Part shown: in pieces, positions 44,014 to 53,120 of the stretch
Position numbering within the stretch: the stretch's first letter is position 1
How the letters are laid out: every line of letters begins with the position of its first letter
Assembly (NCBI GenBank): GCA_942491385.1
Contig: CALOAF010000011.1
Location: forward strand, 1-64,000
Direction of reading: 5' to 3'
Length of the DNA stretch: 64,000 nucleotides
Source: UBA6170 sp942491385
GTDB lineage: Bacteria > Chloroflexota > Anaerolineae > Anaerolineales > Anaerolineaceae
Notes under the pieces: model-generated
Databases searched by the model: none
What the model was told of the DNA's origin: nothing
The model's input: the letters and a program-made list of their open reading frames with translations, nothing else
Position numbers and translations under genes: made by a program

Positions 44014-44826
44014 TTAACGCTCCAGCTTTGTTTTTCGTTCAATCCAGGTCACGATTCTGGCGGAAAAGAGGGTCAACACCAGATATAGTAAAGCAACCAT
44101 TACCCAAGTTTGTATCGGGATGAAGTTGGCAGCCATAAACTCGCGTCCACGCCGAGTAATATCAGCAACTGCGACAACACTGACAAGTGAGGAGTCCTTC
44201 AGTAATGTAATAAATTCATTCCCAACTGGAGGAAGAATCACACGAATTGCCTGTGGCAGAATCACATAACGCATAGATTGAAAATAGTTCATCCCTAAAC
44301 TACGGGCTGCTTCCATTTGCCCTTTGGAGATACTTTGGATGCCTGCTCGATATACTTCACTCATGTAGGCTGCATAGCAAAATGTTAGACCGATAATAGC
44401 CATCAAAATGGGATTCGCGCGATATTTCATTAAGCCTTCAATGGATAAAAACTTTCCTAAACCTTGAATCACTGATGGGAAAGCAAAATACCAGAACATC
44501 AATTGAACCAGTAGAGGAATGCCCCGTACCAATTCTACATATACGGTTGCAGCACCATTTAATAATTTATTTTTCGATATCCGTCCCAGCCCTGTCAGAA
44601 GTCCAAAGAATAAAACCAGGATAAAAGAAACCAGCGTGGTATAAATTGTGACTCCAATTCCATCTGATACAAAAAATAGAATTCGTCGAAAAGGGTCTGG
44701 TTTGAAAAAAATTAATAAAAGAATAATGACAATGACAGCGACAAGCAATAACCACCAACGGTCAAAATAGAAATCCTTTTTAGCTGAGCTTTCCTTTGAA
44801 TTATCCGGTTTTATTGAAGAAACCAT
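44014..44826 (-). CDS. Polar amino-acid ABC transporter, permease subunit
   Basis: The 270-residue protein begins with a charged segment. A membrane span near 29-45 and four or five more follow, with the HisM/GlnP signature YVELVRGIPLLVQLMFWYFAFP and the EAA loop EAARSLGMNYFQSMRYVILPQAIRVILPPVGNEF, which docks onto the ATPase. One permease gene is present, so it probably forms a homodimer. The gene lies downstream of the binding-protein gene, beyond a strong palindromic terminator, which would lower its expression relative to the binding protein. Confidence 0.92.
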   Translation of the reverse strand: MVSSIKPDNSKESSAKKDFYFDRWWLLLVAVIVIILLLIFFKPDPFRRILFFVSDGIGVTIYTTLVSFILVLFFGLLTGLGRISKNKLLNGAATVYVELVRGIPLLVQLMFWYFAFPSVIQGLGKFLSIEGLMKYRANPILMAIIGLTFCYAAYMSEVYRAGIQSISKGQMEAARSLGMNYFQSMRYVILPQAIRVILPPVGNEFITLLKDSSLVSVVAVADITRRGREFMAANFIPIQTWVMVALLYLVLTLFSARIVTWIERKTKLER

Positions 44827-44842
44827 GTGTTTACTCCATTTT

Positions 44843-44879
44843 AAAAAAGCCTGGGAGATTAATCTCCCAGGCTTTTTTT
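44843..44879. terminator. Perfect 36-bp palindromic terminator inside the ABC operon
   Basis: Bases 44843-44860 are the exact reverse complement of 44861-44878, with A runs on one side and T runs on the other, so it works as an intrinsic terminator in both directions. It sits between the binding-protein gene and the permease gene. Partial read-through there would give many binding proteins per permease, as in many ABC operons. Confidence 0.85.
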
Positions 44880-44887
44880 CCTACAAA

Positions 44888-45760
44888 TTATTCGCCAGCA
44901 AGATATTTTGCAGCCAGTTGGGCTACGAATCCAGAGTCAATTACAGCTTTAAGTGCTGGGTTAATTTTATCCAACAAATCCTGCCGGTCTTTACAGATGG
45001 CGATTCCGTAAAATTCATTTGTAAACACTTCTCCGACGGTCATCAGTTTTCCCGGATTTTTCTCGATGAAGCCTAATGCAGTTGGATAATCAGCGATCAC
45101 TGCGTCAATCTGACCATTGATCAAATCCAAAAAAGCCAGATCATAAGTGTCATATGGTTTATATTCAACACCTTCAATTGTCTGTGCTTCAATTTCTCCC
45201 GTGGTTCCTAATTGTGCGCCAATGATTTTTCCACTTAAATCTGCCTTACTAGCGATGTCTGTATTGTCAGCTTTCACTGAAATAATTTGGCCGGCATCAA
45301 CATAAGGATCACTGAAGAGAAATTGAGCTTTACGTTCATCCGTAATGGTAATGGCAGCAATCGCCATATCATATTGACATTCAGATAAACCAGCCAGCAT
45401 AGGATCAAACGGTAAATTGATGAACTCGTATTGAATCCCGGCTTGGGCTGCAACTGCTTCCATCAACTCGATATCAAAACCAATCAATTCTTTGGTGGCT
45501 TCATCCACCATTTCAAAAGGTGGAAATGTTGCGTCCGTGGCAATTGAAACAACTTCAGCAGCAGGATAACCCGCATCTTCCTGAGCAGAGGGTTGTTCAC
45601 CAGCAGGGTATCCTTGCCCTTGTTGATCAACAGGAGCTTGATCCATGGGGTATCCTTGATCTTCCGTGGCTGTTTCGTTTGTCTTTGACTGGGCACAAGC
45701 ACTTAACACCAAACTTGTGACCATTAATAAAGACAATATTACAAAAATGGTTTTCTTCAT
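44888..45760 (-). CDS. Polar amino-acid ABC transporter, substrate-binding lipoprotein
   Basis: The ATG at 45758-45760 has GGAGG six bases ahead; the longer frame to 45856 is not used. The N-terminus is a lipoprotein signal ending in LSAC. A linker of about 45 residues contains the repeated GYP/PVDQ motif (DQGYPMDQ, QGQGYPAGEQ, DAGYPAAEV). The solute-binding domain then runs on, with VSIATDATFPPFEMVDE, GFDIELMEAVAAQ, AIAAITITDERKAQFLFSDPY and ADYPTALGF typical of family 3. It should be tethered to the outer face of the membrane and bind an amino acid such as glutamine or glutamate. The specific ligand cannot be told. Confidence 0.92.
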   Translation of the reverse strand: MKKTIFVILSLLMVTSLVLSACAQSKTNETATEDQGYPMDQAPVDQQGQGYPAGEQPSAQEDAGYPAAEVVSIATDATFPPFEMVDEATKELIGFDIELMEAVAAQAGIQYEFINLPFDPMLAGLSECQYDMAIAAITITDERKAQFLFSDPYVDAGQIISVKADNTDIASKADLSGKIIGAQLGTTGEIEAQTIEGVEYKPYDTYDLAFLDLINGQIDAVIADYPTALGFIEKNPGKLMTVGEVFTNEFYGIAICKDRQDLLDKINPALKAVIDSGFVAQLAAKYLAGE

Positions 45761-45820
45761 GGTTTTCCTCCGAAAATTTATGTGATTTATTTTTTGCATG
45801 GGATTGAAACTATACGTAAG

Positions 45821-45829
45821 ATTATAGCA
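45821..45829 (-). promoter_or_regulatory. Extended -10 promoter of the ABC operon
   Basis: Leftward, TGCTATAAT (TATAAT at plus 45821-45826) forms an extended -10 element about 60 bases before the binding-protein start codon. No good -35 is visible. Confidence 0.5.
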
Positions 45830-45958
45830 TTTAATTTGGAGTAAATCGTCCGCCATTCATCCAAAATTTTTGGTATTATGCCACTTTTTATATAGTCAGC
45901 CAGATAGATATTGAATGGATGATACAATTTTAATGTGTTTGGAAAAGGAGAGGAAAAA

Positions 45959-47137
45959 ATGAAAAATATTCACAGAGTAATCATCTTTGTTTTAGACGGT
46001 GTTGGGGCTGGCGCAGCACCTGATGCCGACCTCTATGGTGATGTAGGCAGCAACTCATTATCCAATACCGCCGCGGCAGTGGGAGGGTTGAATTTGCCCA
46101 ACCTTGAAGCATTAGGATTTGGGAGGATTACCCCAATGAAGGGAGTTACCCCAGTAGATCCAGCCAGAGGGTCATTTGGAAAATTAACCCCTTGCTCCGC
46201 GGGAAAAGATTCTGTTACAGGCCACTGGGAATTAATGGGTATTTTTTTGAAAGAACCTTTCCCTGTTTTTCCTGACGGATTTCCCCCAGCTGTGATTCAG
46301 AAATTCAAGGAATTAACCGGTCTGGATGTGTTAGCTAACAAACCTGCATCTGGAACTGCCGTGATTCAGGAATATGGCGAAGAACACATGCGGACCGGGA
46401 AACCGATTGTTTATACTTCGGCAGATTCTGTGTTTCAGATTGCTGCCCATGAAGATGTTATTCCTATTGAGAAATTGTATGAAATTTGTGAGATTTCCAG
46501 AAAAATGTTGGTGGGAGAATACGGCGTAGGCAGGGTTATCGCCCGACCATTCGTTGGTGAACGCGCAGGAGAATTTGAGCGAACCAGCCGGCGGCATGAT
46601 TATCCTCGTTTTCCGGAATCAGATACGATCATGGATAAATTAATCACAGCAGGATTTGAAGTCTATGCCACCGGAAAGATTGATGATTTATTTGGTCATC
46701 GGGGAATTAGTGTGACCAACCACACAACCAATAATCATGACACAATACTGGCAACGATTGATTTTATAAAGAAAGATTTTAATGGTTTGCTGTTTGCCAA
46801 TTTGATTGAGTTTGATCAGATCTATGGTCATCGCAATGACCCCCGGGGGTATGCGGATGCTCTGGAGGAATTTGATCGATCCATCCCTCAAATTGTGGGG
46901 AATTTAGGCGCGGGTGACATTGTGATGGTTGTTTCAGACCATGGGGTTGATCCGACCACAGAAAGTACGGATCATTCGCGTGAATTCAGCCCACTACTCA
47001 TCTTTGGAGATCGAATCAAGGCGAATGTGGACCTGGGTGTGCGTAAATCTTTTGCGGACGTTGGAGCAACGATCGCAGATATTTTTACCCTTCAACCACC
47101 TCAAATTGGATCCAGTTTTTTGAATAAAATCAAGTAA
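45959..47137 (+). CDS. deoB: Phosphopentomutase
   Basis: DeoB interconverts (deoxy)ribose 1-phosphate and 5-phosphate in nucleoside salvage. The ATG at 45959 has GGAGAGG upstream; the frame opening at 45935 is outside it. Visible motifs are FVLDGVGAGAAPDA (metal ligand Asp), CSAGKDSVTGHWE (phospho-acceptor serine/threonine region) and DIVMVVSDHGVDPT, and TDHSREFSPL near the end (metal ligands Asp and His). The 392-residue length is standard for the alkaline phosphatase-like family. The gene stands alone, with no other salvage gene beside it. Confidence 0.95.
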   Translation: MKNIHRVIIFVLDGVGAGAAPDADLYGDVGSNSLSNTAAAVGGLNLPNLEALGFGRITPMKGVTPVDPARGSFGKLTPCSAGKDSVTGHWELMGIFLKEPFPVFPDGFPPAVIQKFKELTGLDVLANKPASGTAVIQEYGEEHMRTGKPIVYTSADSVFQIAAHEDVIPIEKLYEICEISRKMLVGEYGVGRVIARPFVGERAGEFERTSRRHDYPRFPESDTIMDKLITAGFEVYATGKIDDLFGHRGISVTNHTTNNHDTILATIDFIKKDFNGLLFANLIEFDQIYGHRNDPRGYADALEEFDRSIPQIVGNLGAGDIVMVVSDHGVDPTTESTDHSREFSPLLIFGDRIKANVDLGVRKSFADVGATIADIFTLQPPQIGSSFLNKIK

Positions 47138-47218
47138 AATCCAGATAAGTATAAGCAGCTATTTTATGGGATTACTCATTTCCACGTCGTTTCATTCAAT
47201 GCCAATTTCATTTGCCCC

Positions 47219-48214
47219 ATGGAAAATTCAGTCTCAGCCCAAACTATAATAAAGAAAATCCTACCCTGGTTCATGGTAGGTTTTCTGGTTTTGATAATGC
47301 TGGCATTTGTAGGGGATATCCGCCAAATTTCAGTTCTGGCGAGAGATTTTCGCTGGGAAATCCTGCCAATCCTGATGGGATTTACACTGATCAATTACAC
47401 GCTGCGGTTTGTGAAATGGCATTTTTATTTGAATCAAATTGGCCTTAAGAACTTTCCGGTTCTGCGTAGTTTGCGGTTATTTGTTGCTGGCTTTCCTTTA
47501 GCAATGACACCAGGTAAAGCAGGTGAAGTTCTTAAAGGTGTCTGGTTAAAGGAAATGGCAGGAGTGCCCGTCTCAAGAGGAGTATCTGTTATTGTTGCGG
47601 AACGAATCAGTGATGGGTTGGCAGTGTTGTTGCTTTCGACGTTTGGTGTGATCGCTTACCCGCAGTATGCCTATGCATTTGTCCTGGTGTTGATTTTATT
47701 GGTTGGAGTGATCATTATTTCTCAAATTAAACCGATCGCATATTGGTTTCTTAACCTCACCAGGAAAATGCCTTTCATAAAAAGATTTTCTCACCATTTA
47801 TATGAATTTTATGAAGGCAGTTTTATCGTCTTCAGACCTGGGGCGACGTTTTTGGCGGTAGGTTTAGGCACTATATCCTGGTTTTTTGAAGGGGTTGGCT
47901 TTTATTTCCTGTTAATCAATTTGGGCTTACCTGCTAATCAAGAGACTTTCGCGAATGCTGTTTTCATTCTGGCATTTTCGACTGTCATTGCTGCTGTATC
48001 GACATTGCCTGGCGGGCTGGGAGCAGCTGAAGCTTCCATTGCAGGCATGTTAACGCTGTTGGTGGGAATGAACCCCACGAATGCTACGTTTGCGACGTTG
48101 ATCATACGATTAGCAACTTTATGGTTTGGGATTGCCTTAGGTTTATTCACCTGGGTAATTTCCCTGGAATTATTAGGTTTTAAGGAAAAAAAATATGCAA
48201 AAGTGGAAAATTGA
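47219..48214 (+). CDS. Lysylphosphatidylglycerol synthase TM-domain-like (UPF0104) membrane protein
   Basis: This 331-residue protein of about eight helices shows conserved features of the family: FVAGFPLAMTPGKAGEVLKGVWL (the PGKxGE signature), VSVIVAERISDGLAVLLLS and STLPGGLGAAEASIAGML. The family includes the flippase part of MprF and many proteins predicted to move lipids or glycolipids. The cytoplasmic synthetase domain of MprF is absent, so it is likely a flippase-like protein only. Its 3' end overlaps the next gene by 20 bases. The start ATG has no clear ribosome-binding site. Confidence 0.85.
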   Translation: MENSVSAQTIIKKILPWFMVGFLVLIMLAFVGDIRQISVLARDFRWEILPILMGFTLINYTLRFVKWHFYLNQIGLKNFPVLRSLRLFVAGFPLAMTPGKAGEVLKGVWLKEMAGVPVSRGVSVIVAERISDGLAVLLLSTFGVIAYPQYAYAFVLVLILLVGVIIISQIKPIAYWFLNLTRKMPFIKRFSHHLYEFYEGSFIVFRPGATFLAVGLGTISWFFEGVGFYFLLINLGLPANQETFANAVFILAFSTVIAAVSTLPGGLGAAEASIAGMLTLLVGMNPTNATFATLIIRLATLWFGIALGLFTWVISLELLGFKEKKYAKVEN

Positions 48215-48866
48215 ACTTCATTGTCATACTGCTGCGTCTCCTGATAGTTTGGTGAAAGTTAAAGACTTAATAAAAGTAGCCAGAAAGCGAGGGCTACAGC
48301 GCTTAGCAATCACCGATCACAATACGATCCGTGGTGCTCAGTATGCCAAAAGCCTGGATCCGGAATTAATTATTATCGGTGAAGAGATCCTTACGTCGCG
48401 AGGTGAGTTATTGGCATTTTTTGTTGAAAAAGAAATTCCACGCGGGCTGACACCGGTGGAAAGTATCAAACGATTACGAGATCAAAATGCCTTTATTAGC
48501 GTTTCCCACCCATTTGATCGTCTTCGTCACGGATGGGAATTGGAGGATTTAATAGAAATCACACCTCTGGTGGATGCAATTGAAATTTTTAATGCCCGGT
48601 CATTTATTAAAACAATCAATGATCAAGCCAGAGATTATGCCCGAAAGAATAATTTAAGGGGAACGGTTGGTTCAGACGCGCACTCTTTGTTTGAGGTTGG
48701 GCGGTCAACACAATTGGTAATGCCTTTCACTGATGCAGAAATGATGAGAAAATCCTTTTTGGACCCGGAATATGTGAAGAAATCTTCGTCTCCACTGATA
48801 CGAATTACCTCCACGTATGCAAAAATACTCAAAAGAATATTCGGAAAAAACAGGTTTCCGATATAA
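48195..48866 (+). CDS. PHP-domain metal-dependent phosphoesterase
   Basis: The 223-residue protein has the four PHP motifs: ELHCHTAASPDSL (HxH), ITDHNTIRGA (DH), the IGEEI segment with a metal-ligand glutamate, and VSHPFDRLRHG; later, GSDAHSLFEVG provides the last ligands. Members hydrolyse phosphoesters of histidinol phosphate or nucleotides (RNase AM/TrpH group); the short compact form here resembles the latter. It overlaps the preceding gene by 20 bases and rsmG by one, indicating a tight three-gene operon. Confidence 0.88.
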   Translation: MQKWKIELHCHTAASPDSLVKVKDLIKVARKRGLQRLAITDHNTIRGAQYAKSLDPELIIIGEEILTSRGELLAFFVEKEIPRGLTPVESIKRLRDQNAFISVSHPFDRLRHGWELEDLIEITPLVDAIEIFNARSFIKTINDQARDYARKNNLRGTVGSDAHSLFEVGRSTQLVMPFTDAEMMRKSFLDPEYVKKSSSPLIRITSTYAKILKRIFGKNRFPI

Positions 48867-49588
48867 TGGTTCTCATGGATCGATTTGTGAGCAATACACA
48901 GCAATTATTGAATATTCGGTTAAGTGACTCCCAAGTAGATTCTTTTCGTATATTCCAAAATGAGCTTTCAGTTTGGAATGAAAAATTCAACCTAACTGCT
49001 ATTCGTGATATTGAACAAATACTAAATAAACACTTTCTCGATTCTTTAACTTGCGTGCTGGCATGGGGTGACAGTCGACCAATGAATTTGATTGATGTAG
49101 GAACTGGAGCAGGTTTTCCAGGAATTCCGTTAAAAATAATTTTTCCTGCTATGCGATTAACTTTGGTGGAATCAATCGGCAAAAAGACGAAATTCTGCCA
49201 ACACATCGTAGACACCTTGAAACTTGAGCAAGTCAATATTATCCAGGATCGGGCTGAAGTGATCGGACAGAACGGCAAATATAGGGAACAATTTGACTGG
49301 GCAGTAGCAAGAGCAGTGGCAAATTTGCCAGTATTGGTTGAATTATTACTGCCCCTGGTTCGATTAGGGGGTGGGGTTATCGCACAGAAAGGTGAAAGTG
49401 GGCCAGCGGAAACTCAAAAAGCTGGTCATGCAATTCATTTATTAGGCGGGTCATTACGGCAATTGTTACCAGTGACGATACCTGGTGTGGTGGAAGAACG
49501 ATATCTGATCATTATAGATAAGAAAGCTAGAACGCCGAAAACGTACCCCAGACGCACTGGAATTCCTGCCAAGCAGCCATTATATTAA
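48866..49588 (+). CDS. rsmG: 16S rRNA (guanine-527-N7) methyltransferase
   Basis: RsmG methylates G527 of 16S rRNA; its loss gives low-level streptomycin resistance. The 240-residue protein has the N-terminal helical cap (NELSVWNEKFNLTAIRD), the SAM-binding motif (LIDVGTGAGFPGIPLKI, about 74-90), the following LVESIGKKTKFC and the NP-like segment in VARAVANLPVLVELLLPLVR. The basic C-terminal tail RRTGIPAKQPLY is characteristic. A one-base overlap with the upstream gene indicates coupling. In many bacteria it lies near gidA; that is not the case here. Confidence 0.94.
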   Translation: MVLMDRFVSNTQQLLNIRLSDSQVDSFRIFQNELSVWNEKFNLTAIRDIEQILNKHFLDSLTCVLAWGDSRPMNLIDVGTGAGFPGIPLKIIFPAMRLTLVESIGKKTKFCQHIVDTLKLEQVNIIQDRAEVIGQNGKYREQFDWAVARAVANLPVLVELLLPLVRLGGGVIAQKGESGPAETQKAGHAIHLLGGSLRQLLPVTIPGVVEERYLIIIDKKARTPKTYPRRTGIPAKQPLY

Positions 49589-49596
49589 ACTAGCGA

Positions 49597-50772
49597 TCAG
49601 GTTTGAATCACTCCCTGTTGGATATGCCAGATGGTAGATTGGTTTGTGAAATCTTCTGAAAATAATTTCAAATCGGTGGTCGTCAGCAAAGTCTGATCGC
49701 CCCCGGAGATGGCCAGCAATAATTGGTCTCGGCGTTTATGGTCCAATTCGGCCAGCGTTTCATCTAATAAAAGCACTGGTTTTTCACCGGTTCGATTTTT
49801 CATAAATGCCAATTCGCCAAGTTTTAAAGCCAGCATCGTAGTCCGGATTTGGCCGCGGGATCCATAATTACCCAAATCAATATGATTAACCAGAAATCTT
49901 AATTCATCGCGATGAGGACCTATCGTTGTGACACCTCGTAAAATTTCTTCCTTTTGTTTTTGCTTCAGCGTTTCCAGAAATAAATCTTTTATTTGGGCTG
50001 AATTCTTGGCTGATTCAAAAAAGTCAGCAGGTTCATTTTCATTAAATAATGCTGGTTGGTATGATAACTGAAGAACCTCAAGATCGTTGGTCAATGACCG
50101 ATGGATTTGATTGGCTAATATTTCAATTTCAAATATTGCTTTGGCGCGGGAAAATTGTAGAAAAGAACCTTTTTCTGCTAATAAATCATCCCAATAATCT
50201 AATTGAGAAATATCTGTGTTTCTTTCAGCAATTTGTTTTAATAATGCATTTCTCTGGTTCAGCGTTTGCATATACTCACTCAGTGCTTTTGCATACCCTG
50301 GAACCACCTGGGCAAGTGCAAGATTGAGATATCTCCTTCTCTCTTCAGGCCCCCCTTCAATGATGCGAGTCATATGAGGAAGGAAGATGACCGCATTGAA
50401 TAATCCAACCGCCTGATGGGCTGACCGTTTTACGCCATCAACTAATATTTCTTTGCGGAACCGCAAACCATTTTGTGATCCGTTCTGTTCGAGGATCAAC
50501 CTGATTTCAATTTGATGATTGTTTTCTCCCCGGGTAAAATCAGCTAACATCCGGCAAACAGGGATTTCATCCTCCAGTGCCAAAAAACTGATCACTTGGC
50601 GATCAGTACTGGATTGTATAGATGTGAAAGTTGAAAAGAAAAAAACCGCCTCCAAAAGGCTGGTTTTGCCCTGTGCATTATCACCTTGAAGTAAAAGAAT
50701 CCGCTGGGGCATTTCCACGTCCAAGCGGCTAAAAGCTCTAAAATTTGTTAATGATAGATGAGTGAGAAACAT
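49597..50772 (-). CDS. recF: DNA replication and repair protein RecF
   Basis: RecF is an SMC-like ATPase that loads RecA at gaps. The 391-residue protein starts with the typical MFLTHLSLTNFRAFSRLDVE, has Walker A GDNAQGKT (30-37), the ABC signature region RGQIRTTMLALKLGEL, and Walker B VLLLDETLAELDHKRRDQLL. recF usually neighbours dnaN and gyrB; here it sits apart, convergent with rsmG with eight bases between, and 21 bases downstream of def. The separation from dnaN is common in Chloroflexota-like genomes as far as I know. Confidence 0.94.
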   Translation of the reverse strand: MFLTHLSLTNFRAFSRLDVEMPQRILLLQGDNAQGKTSLLEAVFFFSTFTSIQSSTDRQVISFLALEDEIPVCRMLADFTRGENNHQIEIRLILEQNGSQNGLRFRKEILVDGVKRSAHQAVGLFNAVIFLPHMTRIIEGGPEERRRYLNLALAQVVPGYAKALSEYMQTLNQRNALLKQIAERNTDISQLDYWDDLLAEKGSFLQFSRAKAIFEIEILANQIHRSLTNDLEVLQLSYQPALFNENEPADFFESAKNSAQIKDLFLETLKQKQKEEILRGVTTIGPHRDELRFLVNHIDLGNYGSRGQIRTTMLALKLGELAFMKNRTGEKPVLLLDETLAELDHKRRDQLLLAISGGDQTLLTTTDLKLFSEDFTNQSTIWHIQQGVIQT

Positions 50773-50793
50773 GAATGGAAGGGTATCATGCCC

Positions 50794-51297
50794 TTATTCA
50801 GGGAGTTTTTCCGTTTCCTCCTGAGGAGGTTGCCAGATGTGTGTGGCTCGATCAGTGAAAAGAATACCATCCAGATGATCTACTTCATGTTGAAAGATTC
50901 TCGCCAACCAACCGGAAGCTTTAATTTTAAGTGCTTGACCTCTTTTATTGAATCCTTTCACAACGACAGTTGAAAAACGCTCAACCTCCCCAACCAGATT
51001 GGGAATGGATAAACATCCTTCTATTCCTATTTCGGTCTCCGATGAAGTTTTTATGATTTCAGGATTGATAACAGCATATGACTTTGGTTTTACACTCTCA
51101 TCTTCGGCATATTCCACAACAATCACCCTTTGCGAGATGGCTATTTGTGGTGCTGCAAGCCCAACTCCGGGTGCAAAACGCATTGTTTCAAACATATCAT
51201 CAACCAGAATAGATAAATCCTGATCAAAGTTCGTTACTTTATGTGCTTTTCTTCTGAGTACCTCATCAGGAATAATTACAACTTCTCTTAACGCCAT
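50794..51297 (-). CDS. def: Peptide deformylase
   Basis: The enzyme removes the formyl group from the N-terminal methionine of new proteins. The three motifs are clear in the 167-residue product: GVGLAAPQ (44-51), EGCLS (93-97) and HEVDH (137-141), providing Cys95, His137 and His141 as metal ligands and Glu138 as catalyst. fmt, often adjacent, is absent. The gene lies 40 bases downstream of the cNMP/PH-domain gene on the same strand and before recF. Confidence 0.96.
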   Translation of the reverse strand: MALREVVIIPDEVLRRKAHKVTNFDQDLSILVDDMFETMRFAPGVGLAAPQIAISQRVIVVEYAEDESVKPKSYAVINPEIIKTSSETEIGIEGCLSIPNLVGEVERFSTVVVKGFNKRGQALKIKASGWLARIFQHEVDHLDGILFTDRATHIWQPPQEETEKLPE

Positions 51298-51337
51298 ATA
51301 CCACCTTAATTGCTCAACGGAAAACCCGCCTTAATTT

Positions 51338-53053
51338 CTAATAATCTCCTATATTGTACCCTGAAACTTCATCATCTGGACTGGTTTCGTCCGAATTAGA
51401 CTTTTTTTGAACAACCTCGTGATAGATCTCGATCCATTCTGCGACCTCATCCCGCAAGGCTTCTTTTTCTCTTTTTTTCTGTTTTTGACCAAATTGTTGA
51501 TAGCGTTCAAAAATATCTTGTTGGGCTTCTGAAGGTTTGTAAACATAATCAAATGTGAAGGTTGTATCACCCACACGAATAAAAACCGTCCCAAAATTTA
51601 GTATCAAACTGATCAACCCAAGTCTTTCGAATTCCACAGTTTGAATATTTTTTATTGGTGCTGATCTCCTTTGTTCCTGTCCTAATGGTTTTTTGTATAA
51701 GTCAATTAATTGATCATCTGTCACAATATAACGATCATTGCGCCAATCCCAGTATTGGTATATCCACCATATGAAAAGCGCTGCTCCTATTCCCATCTGA
51801 ACGAAGAGGATAATATTGAAATTTATTGATGGATAAAATTCATAAATTGAATAGATAAATACTAAGAATGAAAGTAAAAGTGCCAGACTCGGCCAGATTA
51901 CTTTTCTGAGAAGAATAAACCAGTGCGTGCGATAAATGATGACCCCATTTTTTTCAGTTCTCAAGCCAAAAAAAGTTGAAAGAAAATCCATCAATCCACT
52001 TGATTTTACGTTGAGAGGAGCTTCTGCGTGATCTGGCTCATCCTCTACATTTTCTTCATCATATTCTCCTGGCTCACGACGATCATATCCAATGCGGCTG
52101 CGAAGCATGTCTTCTTTTGTCACCCTCTGCAATTGGTTGGACTGAATGGAAGATCTTCCCCGTTCATCATTTACTACCCTGACAACCAACTCAGGTGCTG
52201 ATAATTTTTTCAAATTTATCAGTCCTGTGTAAGTCCGAATAACCACGTCTCCATATCCAATCCAACGGCCAACCTGCGAGGTTCTGGTTTCGACGGAGAG
52301 AATTGCATCCAGAGGAGCTTCCTGGCGACTTTCGTAAATTAGTGCAACTTTCTCCAACGCCACCACCCTGCGGTTGGTAATAATCGAAAAATCATTCGAC
52401 CAATCAATCAATTTCCATACAAACCAACCCAGGAACAGGAAAGTTGTGAAACCGAAGAGAATAGGTACCCATTTATCTTGAATTGAGGCGAAGAAATAAA
52501 AATATATAAATAATAGGAGCGAAGTTAAACCGAGAAAAATTGGTGGAAGCAGCCCTAACCAAAGAAAGAAACTGTGTTTTCTGGCTACGAAATGAACAGC
52601 TTCACGCGGACCTCGCCAAGGAAAAGGGTGTTTGAGGAATAATCGATAGCTTTTGATCGTCATTTGGATGGGTTCGACGATTTCTGGGTAAACCTCCATC
52701 AAGCCTTCCACTTGTTCCTGGTTGATGTGAATTGCAATGACATTCGTGATTGCCTGCGCGGTCACTTCTCGATAATGATCATAAGCCAGCCCTTCTTCTC
52801 CAAAATAATCCCCTTTTTGACAAATGGAAATTTCAACTGGATCCTGGTCAGCATCTTCCTGAATTGAAACACGACCACTGAGGACAATATAAAATCCATC
52901 TGCCTCGGTTCCTTCTTCGAAGACGATTTCATGTTGTTTGAAAAATACCATATCCAATTGCTCACTGATGGCGAGCAATTGTTCTTCCTCCAACATGTCA
53001 AAAAAATGAATGTTGCCCAGAACGTCCAATATTTCCTGAGAATGATCCACCAT
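51338..53053 (-). CDS. Cyclic-nucleotide-binding domain plus two bacterial PH domains, membrane protein
   Basis: The start at 53051-53053 (MVDHSQEILDVL) is preferred because the longer frame to 53176 would overlap the divergent gene. Residues 1-120 form a cNMP-binding jelly roll (FFKQHEIVFEEGTEADGFYIVLSGRVSI, CQKGDYFGEEGLAYD). Two pairs of membrane helices, near 160-215 and 370-425, are each followed by a PH-like segment (RVVALEKVALIYESRQEAPLDAILSVE; QLIDLYKKPLGQEQRRSAPIKNIQTVE). A charged C-terminus follows. Such a protein could report cyclic nucleotide levels at the membrane, but the fit of the phosphate-binding cassette to cAMP is not convincing. It is divergent from the beta-lactamase-like gene. 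Confidence 0.75.
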   Translation of the reverse strand: MVDHSQEILDVLGNIHFFDMLEEEQLLAISEQLDMVFFKQHEIVFEEGTEADGFYIVLSGRVSIQEDADQDPVEISICQKGDYFGEEGLAYDHYREVTAQAITNVIAIHINQEQVEGLMEVYPEIVEPIQMTIKSYRLFLKHPFPWRGPREAVHFVARKHSFFLWLGLLPPIFLGLTSLLLFIYFYFFASIQDKWVPILFGFTTFLFLGWFVWKLIDWSNDFSIITNRRVVALEKVALIYESRQEAPLDAILSVETRTSQVGRWIGYGDVVIRTYTGLINLKKLSAPELVVRVVNDERGRSSIQSNQLQRVTKEDMLRSRIGYDRREPGEYDEENVEDEPDHAEAPLNVKSSGLMDFLSTFFGLRTEKNGVIIYRTHWFILLRKVIWPSLALLLSFLVFIYSIYEFYPSINFNIILFVQMGIGAALFIWWIYQYWDWRNDRYIVTDDQLIDLYKKPLGQEQRRSAPIKNIQTVEFERLGLISLILNFGTVFIRVGDTTFTFDYVYKPSEAQQDIFERYQQFGQKQKKREKEALRDEVAEWIEIYHEVVQKKSNSDETSPDDEVSGYNIGDY

Positions 53054-53120
53054 AATTTTTAAGTATATCCTAAGTGAATAAAAAACCCCTGCCAGAATCT
53101 GGTAGAATCGAGTGGTAATT

